From positions 1-9,980 of the forward strand of contig CAKSVR010000071.1 in assembly GCA_934504345.1 (NCBI GenBank): a stretch of 9,980 nt of DNA, given 5' to 3'. Below, piece by piece: positions 6,267-9,980 of this stretch. The position numbers and the translations under genes were made by a program. The stretch comes from an uncultured Agathobaculum sp. Lineage in GTDB: Bacteria; Bacillota; Clostridia; Oscillospirales; Butyricicoccaceae. Positions within the stretch are counted from its first letter, which is position 1. Each line of letters begins with the position of its first letter. The notes under the pieces were generated by a model, which was given only the letters and a program-made list of their open reading frames with translations, had not been told where the DNA came from and searched no databases.

Positions 6267-6692
6267 ATGATTAGAGCATTACAAAGGGATGATATAAATA
6301 GAGTTGCAGACATATGGTTGGATACAAATTTAAAGGCACATAATTTTATCCCTGCCCAATACTGGAAAAGCAATTTCAACTCAGTAAAAGAAGCACTGTC
6401 ACAAGCAGAGGTTTATGTGTATGCGTATGATACAGAAATACAGGGCTTTATAGGGTTGCATGATGAATATATTGAGGGCATTTTTGTTTCCGGTGAAATG
6501 CAATCGCAGGGTATAGGTAAAATTCTGCTGAATTATGCAAAGGATAAAAGGAATAAGTTGCTCTTGAACGTATACCAAAAGAACGCACGGGCAATATCAT
6601 TTTATCAAAGAGAAGGATTTGTGATTCAGTATAGTGACTTAGATGCGGCTACCGAAGAAAAAGATTATGTAATGACATGGCAACAGAAATAG
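6267..6692 (+). CDS. GNAT family N-acetyltransferase
   Basis: This 141-residue protein has the GNAT fold pattern. It contains MIRALQRDDINRVADIW at the start, the strand YIEGIFVSGEMQ, the acetyl-CoA pyrophosphate loop QSQGIGK (79-85) and NARAISFYQREGF near the end. GNAT enzymes acetylate an amine using acetyl-CoA; the substrate is not deducible. The ATG at 6267 follows AGAGGTG. The gene is visibly AT-rich, with many ATA, AGA, TTA and AAT codons, unlike the GC-rich neighbours on both sides, which suggests recent acquisition. No terminator follows. queH begins 57 bases downstream and may be read from the same promoter. Confidence 0.88.
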   Translation: MIRALQRDDINRVADIWLDTNLKAHNFIPAQYWKSNFNSVKEALSQAEVYVYAYDTEIQGFIGLHDEYIEGIFVSGEMQSQGIGKILLNYAKDKRNKLLLNVYQKNARAISFYQREGFVIQYSDLDAATEEKDYVMTWQQK

Positions 6693-6749
6693 AAATTCCA
6701 GCCTATATAACCGTTAAACCCAACTATCATTTCAGAAAGGTCTGATCAT

Positions 6750-7313
6750 TTGTCCGGAACACTTCTTCATATCTGCTGTGCGCCCTGCTCCATCGCGTGC
6801 ATCGACACGCTGCGGCAGGAGGGCATCGAGCCGGTAGGCTTTTGGTACAATCCCAACATTCATCCGATGAAAGAGTACAAAATGCGTAAGAATACGCTCG
6901 TTGAGTACGCAAAGAGCATCGACCTCAAGCTGGAGATCGAGAACGAGTACGGTCTGCGAAAATTCATCGAAGCTGTCTATCCCAACTGGGATAACCGCTG
7001 TGCGACCTGCTATGCGCTGCGCTTCGAGGAAACCGCGCGCTACGCCGCCGAGCACGGCTATGACCGGTTCACCTCCACCCTGTTCGTCAGCCCGTACCAG
7101 AATCACGAGCTGATGCGCCAAATCTGTGAGCAGATGGCCGAAAAATACGGTGTCGAGTACCTGCACCGCGACTTTTCTCCGCGTTTCCGCGAGGGACAGG
7201 ACAAGGCGCGTGAGCTCGGCCTGTATATGCAGAATTACTGCGGCTGTGTGTTCTCCGAGGAGGACCGCTACCGCAAGCGCAAGAAGAAAAAGCCCGCACC
7301 CGAGCAGGCATAA
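6750..7313 (+). CDS. queH: Epoxyqueuosine reductase QueH
   Basis: QueH (formerly DUF208) reduces epoxyqueuosine to queuosine at the wobble position of tRNAs for Asp, Asn, His and Tyr. It is the non-cobalamin replacement for QueG. The 187-residue protein shows the family cysteine sets: HICCAPC (C9, C10, C13), RCATCY (C84, C87) and YCGCVFSEEDRY (C164, C166). These are thought to serve an iron-sulfur and metal centre. Length is normal, with a Lys-rich tail. The start is the TTG at 6750, 9 bases after AGAAAGG; no ATG fits the conserved N-terminus. It returns to GC-rich codon use after the AT-rich acetyltransferase gene. No other queuosine gene is adjacent. Confidence 0.93.
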   Translation: MSGTLLHICCAPCSIACIDTLRQEGIEPVGFWYNPNIHPMKEYKMRKNTLVEYAKSIDLKLEIENEYGLRKFIEAVYPNWDNRCATCYALRFEETARYAAEHGYDRFTSTLFVSPYQNHELMRQICEQMAEKYGVEYLHRDFSPRFREGQDKARELGLYMQNYCGCVFSEEDRYRKRKKKKPAPEQA

Positions 7314-7322
7314 GACAGAAAT

Positions 7323-7358
7323 CGGGGCGTTTCCGGCTCAACCGACTGAAATGCCCCG
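7323..7358 (+). terminator. Hairpin after queH, weak intrinsic terminator
   Basis: CGGGGCGTTTC (7323-7333) pairs with GAAATGCCCCG (7348-7358), 11 pairs with one G-U, around a 14-base loop. Only GAATAACTGCTTT follows, so the U-tract is poor. Its place, just after queH and before the tRNA promoter, supports a terminator role. Confidence 0.45.
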
Positions 7359-7368
7359 GAATAACTGC

Positions 7369-7397
7369 TTTACAAATCCCCGAAAGACTGGTATACT
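7369..7397 (+). promoter_or_regulatory. tRNA-Arg promoter
   Basis: TTTACA (7369-7374), a 17-base spacer and TATACT (7392-7397). It ends 13 bases before the mature tRNA, as expected for a single-gene tRNA transcript. Confidence 0.8.
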
Positions 7398-7410
7398 ATA
7401 TCATGTACTC

Positions 7411-7487
7411 GCGCCCGTAGCTCAGCTGGATAGAGCGTTGGACTCCGACTCCAAAGGCCATGCGTTCGAATCGCACCGGGCGTACCA
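7411..7487 (+). tRNA. tRNA-Arg (anticodon CCG), CCA encoded
   Basis: This 77-base cloverleaf has acceptor GCGCCCG (7411-7417) paired with CGGGCGT (7477-7483), including a G1-U72 wobble. The D arm is GCTC...GAGC. The anticodon arm is TTGGA-CTCCGAC-TCCAA with anticodon CCG, reading CGG arginine codons. The variable loop is AGGCC and the T loop TTCGAAT. Discriminator A and an encoded CCA (7485-7487) complete it. The outer T-stem pair is an A-C mismatch (7460 with 7476). The mobile element begins immediately downstream, making this the likely integration target. Confidence 0.95.
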
Positions 7488-7493
7488 TCGATA

Positions 7494-7530
7494 ACCGTCT
7501 GTTCCGTTGGAACGGGCGGTTTTTATTTAC
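7494..7530 (+). terminator. Terminator after tRNA-Arg
   Basis: ACCGTCTGTTCC (7494-7505), loop GTT and GGAACGGGCGGT (7509-7520) make a 12-pair stem with two G-U pairs, followed by TTTTATTTACTTTTT. It ends the tRNA transcript. It may belong to the host or to the element's attachment region. Confidence 0.85.
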
Positions 7531-7563
7531 TTTTTCGATGGTTACTTTAGTATAATAAAATCG

Positions 7564-7594
7564 AGGCTACTACGCAGGCTACTATGTGGTAGCC
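7564..7594. repeat. 12-base tandem repeat plus inverted copy, candidate integrase arm sites
   Basis: AGGCTACTACGC (7564-7575) is followed at once by AGGCTACTATGT (7576-7587) and then by GGTAGCC (7588-7594), the reverse complement of GGCTACC. The cluster lies between the tRNA terminator and the integrase terminator. Short direct repeats of this size next to the attachment core are where lambda- and Tn916-type integrases bind with their N-terminal domain. The function is inferred from position and form. Confidence 0.5.
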
Positions 7595-7602
7595 GGAACA
7601 GT

Positions 7603-7629
7603 AAAAAAGAGCGGCAATGCCGCTCTTTT
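7603..7629 (-). terminator. Integrase gene terminator
   Basis: AAAAGAGCGGC (7605-7615), loop AAT and GCCGCTCTTTT (7619-7629) form a near-perfect stem. It ends in a run of six T residues on the minus strand (opposite 7603-7608), starting just 3 bases after the integrase stop. It could also act on the plus strand. Confidence 0.85.
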
Positions 7630-7632
7630 CGT

Positions 7633-9054
7633 TTATTGATATTTGCCTTGTTGATTATTATCTGTCGGCTTGTACTGGCGCAGCATAACGTCAGCAATAC
7701 ACTCACCTGCCTGCACGCGAGACTGCTCAATCAAGTGCGCGTAGTACATCTCGGTCGTAGCCGGACTGGAATGACCGAGCTGACGAGCAACGGTAATGAC
7801 ATCGGTATGGTTAGCAATCAGCGCGCTGGCAACCGTATGGCGGAACGCATGCGGATTGATATGCGGCAGGTCATGCCGTTTGCTGAATTTATTGAGCCAC
7901 GCGGTAATGCTGTCCGGGTGCATGACCTGTCCGTCATCCCTCGTGAACAGGAAACCTTCGTCATTCTGCCACCGATCACCGTTCAGCTCGCGCAGCTTCT
8001 CCTGCTCTATACGATATTCACGCAGCAGCGTGACAGTTTCAGCCGGAATTGGGATATAGCGCGTTTCACCGGTTTTCGGTGTTTCCTCATAAATACCGCG
8101 CGCCTTGGAGTAGCGGAGGTTGACCTCAATGTAGAGATAGCGCTCATCAAGGTGAACATTCTCCCACTTCAGTCCCATAATCTCACCGCGCCGCGCACCG
8201 GTGACGATCAGCAGATGGGTAATCGTCTGCCACTTGTGCGGTTCACTCTTGAGTGCCTGCAAAATGCAGAAGATCTCTTCCGGCTGGAAATAGTTGATCT
8301 TCTTTCGCTGAGCGCGAGGAAGTGTGGCGCGTGCCGCTGCGTTGTATATCACGATCATCTCCTTTTCCGCCTGCGAAAGCACGGTGGAGATGAAACGATG
8401 ATGCTGCAGAACGGTTTTAACCGCGAGGTGGTCGGTATTCAAGATGTACTCGAACAGCTTTTTCGGCGGTATGTCCAGCGCCGCAGCAGTCGCGTCCGCG
8501 GATGACTTACGGATAGCCTGTCCACGGCAGGCAGTTGTTATGGTAACAGCATTGAGGCGAGACAGCTTTGCCAGCTTAGCGCGTGAGATCTGCCGCTCTG
8601 TCAGCAGCGCGCCCAAATCAACCTTCGAGCGTGCCTTGTCCAGCACATGCTTGGTGCAGTTCTGCAGAAGATCCATGTACAGCCGATTTAAGTGCTGCGG
8701 TCGCAGCTCGGTCAGCTTGATGTGACCAATCGCAGGATTAATGCGTTCGCACAGGTGCTTGTACAGTTCAATCGCACTGTGTTTGGTACCAGTATGCTCC
8801 TTGAGGTCAATAACATACTCTGCGTACTCGGCAAACGTCTTGTTGTTGTCCGGCTGAAACCCCAGCTTAATGCTGTTCTCGAACTCATAGGCAACTTTTT
8901 GTGCCTCCCGCTCGGCACGCTGCTCAGACCAGTCTTCCGGTGCTTTCCACGTTTTATAATGACCGCGCTTGCGGTAACGCTCATCGCAGCCACAGGAAAC
9001 CGTGATTTTGAAGCTCAAGCCCGACTTTGTGTGAATTTTCTTAGTACTTGGCAC
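7633..9054 (-). CDS. int: Tyrosine site-specific integrase with an inserted XRE-type helix-turn-helix
   Basis: This 473-residue enzyme catalyses integration and excision of the element. The N-terminal ~60 residues (SCGCDERYRKRGHYKTW) look like the arm-binding domain of phage integrases. A SAM-like core-binding region starts near 72 (TFAEYAEYVIDL). It is interrupted at about 150-203 by a lambda-repressor/XRE-like HTH (ISRAKLAKLSRLNAVTITTA...IPPKKLFEY). The catalytic domain has R288 (TGARRGE), K327 (TPKTGETRYIPIP), H402 and R405 (HAFRH), H428 (LGHSS) and nucleophile Y438 (MYYAH), so it should be active. A standard integrase of this group is nearer 380-400 residues; the insertion accounts for the extra length. 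The start is GTG at 9054, 6 bases after AAAGGAGAG. The gene reads towards its tRNA target. Confidence 0.95.
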   Translation of the reverse strand: MPSTKKIHTKSGLSFKITVSCGCDERYRKRGHYKTWKAPEDWSEQRAEREAQKVAYEFENSIKLGFQPDNNKTFAEYAEYVIDLKEHTGTKHSAIELYKHLCERINPAIGHIKLTELRPQHLNRLYMDLLQNCTKHVLDKARSKVDLGALLTERQISRAKLAKLSRLNAVTITTACRGQAIRKSSADATAAALDIPPKKLFEYILNTDHLAVKTVLQHHRFISTVLSQAEKEMIVIYNAAARATLPRAQRKKINYFQPEEIFCILQALKSEPHKWQTITHLLIVTGARRGEIMGLKWENVHLDERYLYIEVNLRYSKARGIYEETPKTGETRYIPIPAETVTLLREYRIEQEKLRELNGDRWQNDEGFLFTRDDGQVMHPDSITAWLNKFSKRHDLPHINPHAFRHTVASALIANHTDVITVARQLGHSSPATTEMYYAHLIEQSRVQAGECIADVMLRQYKPTDNNQQGKYQ

Positions 9055-9081
9055 GTTTTCCTCTCCTTTCGTGTAGAATAA

Positions 9082-9108
9082 TGCGGTGCGCCGCTTGGAC
9101 GCACCGCA
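9082..9108 (-). promoter_or_regulatory. Hairpin between the excisionase-like gene and int
   Basis: TGCGGTGCG (9082-9090) and CGCACCGCA (9100-9108) form a perfect 9-pair stem around a 9-base loop. On the leftward transcript only TTATTC follows, so it may cause partial termination or protect the messenger rather than stop transcription fully. It sits between the upstream stop codon and the int ribosome site. Confidence 0.45.
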
Positions 9109-9117
9109 GACTGCCGC

Positions 9118-9393
9118 TTATACCGAAATCTTCGCCGGAATGTACGACGGACGATCGTCATTCGGCGAAATATTGTTGTTGCCCTCGGTCAGCAGTTTGA
9201 TGACGTTCGGGTAATACAGCAGCGACTTCCGGCCAATCTTAACGGCCGGAAGAATACCCTGACGGATAAATCCGCGCAGAGCATTCTCCGAAATATTGTG
9301 CCCCTCGGCGAGCAGACGGCGATGGGTCTCGGCAACGGTTGCCGTGTCGTAGAAACGACGCTGCGGAATGAATGTAATTGTGGGATTAGATAT
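9118..9393 (-). CDS. Excisionase-like MerR/HTH DNA-binding protein with ATA start
   Basis: This 91-codon frame starts (M)SNPTITFIPQRRFYDTATVA and contains a winged helix-turn-helix of the excisionase/MerR type. Key segments are ISENALRGFIRQGILPAVKIGRKSLLYYPNVIKLL at about 34-68. Such small proteins bend attachment-site DNA and steer the integrase towards excision. The adjacent integrase supports that. A strong AAGGAGAGG (9401-9409) lies 7 bases before ATA (9391-9393). No ATG, GTG or TTG exists in frame between the upstream stop TGA and the conserved region. It therefore uses a non-standard AUA (or a later AUU) start, or its ATG has been mutated. The frame itself is intact. It ends 63 bases before int. 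Confidence 0.75.
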   Translation of the reverse strand: MSNPTITFIPQRRFYDTATVAETHRRLLAEGHNISENALRGFIRQGILPAVKIGRKSLLYYPNVIKLLTEGNNNISPNDDRPSYIPAKISV

Positions 9394-9435
9394 GTTAGTT
9401 CCTCTCCTTCAGCAAGTATTTTTAACGTAAGGATA

Positions 9436-9478
9436 CAGCTCTCACTTTTATAATATATAGACCGCAGCTCTCTGTAAT
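9436..9478 (-). promoter_or_regulatory. Promoter of the xis-int unit with an 8-base direct repeat
   Basis: On the minus strand there is ATTACA (9473-9478), a 17-base spacer and TATTAT (9450-9455), within an AT-rich stretch. The 8-mer GAGAGCTG occurs twice, at 9465-9472 just inside the spacer and at 9436-9443 near the predicted start, 29 bases apart. The pair is a candidate operator. The -35 overlaps the stop codon of the upstream gene. Confidence 0.45.
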
Positions 9479-9980
9479 CAGAAGCGTTCTTCGTATTCTT
9501 CAAGAACATCAAGCCGAATGCAATACACGCACAGCGTGCCCTTCTTAAGATGTATCTGTGCCGTGTTTTCTTCCTGAATAACGAGCGCACCCATATCCTT
9601 CAGCTCGCGCGCGATTTTGGAAAGGGTATAGTCCTGGTATCCATCCTGCAAACGAACCGCACGTTCCAGCGCGGCAGGCCGCAGACACAGATTGTTTTTC
9701 CACTTAATTCCGTCGCGCTTATGAAGTTTTTTATGTTACTCGTCAGGTTAAATACTTCGGAATCACCATAACATTCCAGAAGCACAAAGGCAAGATTGCC
9801 CTTTTTCTTGCTGCGGTCGAGGGCATTGAGCAGCTTTTTCTGGTACTGCTGTGATTGCCCAATCCCGGCCTCATACCGTTCGGTAATCGCCTCAGCCGAC
9901 GAGGCAGACAGTCCATCTTCGCGGGCGGCGCGAAGTGCCAGAGAGAACACAGTACGCAGAATGAGAAAGTTGTGGAATAT
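9478..9980 (-). pseudogene. Unrecognised element gene in two frames, joined at A_AAA_AAC (frameshifted or recoded; 5' end off window)
   Basis: Entering at the right edge, one frame reads sensibly as LRTVFSLALRAAREDGLSAS and on to AFVLLECYGDSEVFNLTSNIK. It then degrades and stops at 9600. From 9726 the -1 frame reads sensibly as LHKRDGIKWKNNLCLRPAAL and on to LKDMGALVIQEENTAQIH, ending VLEEYEERF at TGA 9478-9480. The switch point is the heptamer A AAA AAC (minus strand, 9726-9732) in the correct register for -1 slippage. No ATG or GTG starts the second half before its conserved part. Joined, they give one continuous, soluble, HTH-like C-terminal region. Loss of one A from a run of seven would produce the same picture. 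The family is not recognised. It lies upstream of the excisionase-like gene and probably belongs to the element's replication or control module. Confidence 0.55.

Larger units (their letters stand above)
7488..9980. mobile_element. One end of an integrated element at tRNA-Arg (partial)
   Basis: Directly after the tRNA come arm-site-like repeats, a tyrosine integrase, an excisionase-like gene and a further leftward gene. This is the usual order at the integrase end of a phage or integrative element inserted in the 3' end of a tRNA. The left boundary is approximate, because the attachment core normally overlaps the tRNA 3' end. The right end and the second attachment site are beyond the window. 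Whether it is a prophage, an integrative conjugative element or a remnant cannot be told from this part. Confidence 0.75.

Noticed and set aside
6128..6379. N-terminal extension of the aminotransferase
   Set aside because: It would cross the TATACT/TTGCAA promoter and enter the divergent acetyltransferase; the ATG at 6127 has AAGGAGG and gives family residue numbering.
7507..8505. 332-codon plus-strand frame
   Set aside because: It is antisense to the integrase and starts within the tRNA terminator region; no recognisable domain.
9189..9590. 133-codon minus-strand frame
   Set aside because: It overlaps both the excisionase-like frame and the end of the upstream gene in another register, and crosses their promoter; composition is unlike a folded protein.
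9600..9780. The last ~50 codons of the right-edge frame (SATELSGKTICVCGLPRWNV...) as genuine protein
   Set aside because: The -1 frame over the same bases gives a coherent helical, HTH-like sequence with a natural stop, so this tail is read as out of frame.
1..9980. CRISPR array
   Set aside because: No regularly spaced repeats of 24-40 bases were seen; the only repeats are the promoter pair, the REP-like palindrome and the 12-base arm repeats.

Overview
The window looks like a GC-rich, spore-forming Clostridia chromosome, of the Oscillospiraceae/Butyricicoccaceae type. The evidence is strong AGGAGG-type ribosome binding sites, TTGACA/TATAAT promoters with 17-base spacers, QueH as the queuosine enzyme, a clostridial YebC, and a CCA-encoding tRNA next to an integrase. 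The taxon is inferred from these features, not proven.

Layout. Positions 1-180 hold two strong leftward promoters in tandem whose transcript leaves the window; they resemble rRNA-operon promoters. A rightward promoter then drives an ATP-grasp gene and recQ (248-3094). Between recQ and yebC lies a 35-codon leftward gene, absent from ordinary gene calls, for a protein that is 71% Gln+Asn. It has its own Shine-Dalgarno, terminator and a possible forespore-type promoter. yebC (3488-4231) ends at a bidirectional terminator shared with a leftward thioredoxin-reductase-like flavoprotein. A palindromic REP-like element separates that gene from a leftward D-amino acid aminotransferase. The aminotransferase and a rightward, AT-rich GNAT acetyltransferase are transcribed apart from promoters that share one palindromic -35 hexamer, TTGCAA. 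queH follows, then a tRNA-Arg(CCG) gene with its own promoter and terminator.

From about 7488 to the right edge is one end of an integrated element that used the tRNA-Arg as its target. It contains recombinase arm-site-like repeats, a tyrosine integrase with an XRE-type helix-turn-helix inserted in it, and an excisionase-like gene whose only start in register with its Shine-Dalgarno is the non-standard codon ATA. Upstream is an unrecognised gene whose two halves lie in different frames, joined exactly at an A_AAA_AAC sequence. All three element genes read left towards the tRNA. The other end of the element is outside the window.

The most notable items are the Gln/Asn-rich microprotein gene, the shared palindromic -35, the ATA-start excisionase, the A_AAA_AAC frame change, the HTH-bearing integrase and the reductase lacking the usual NADPH motif. 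No CRISPR array, rRNA gene or riboswitch was seen.
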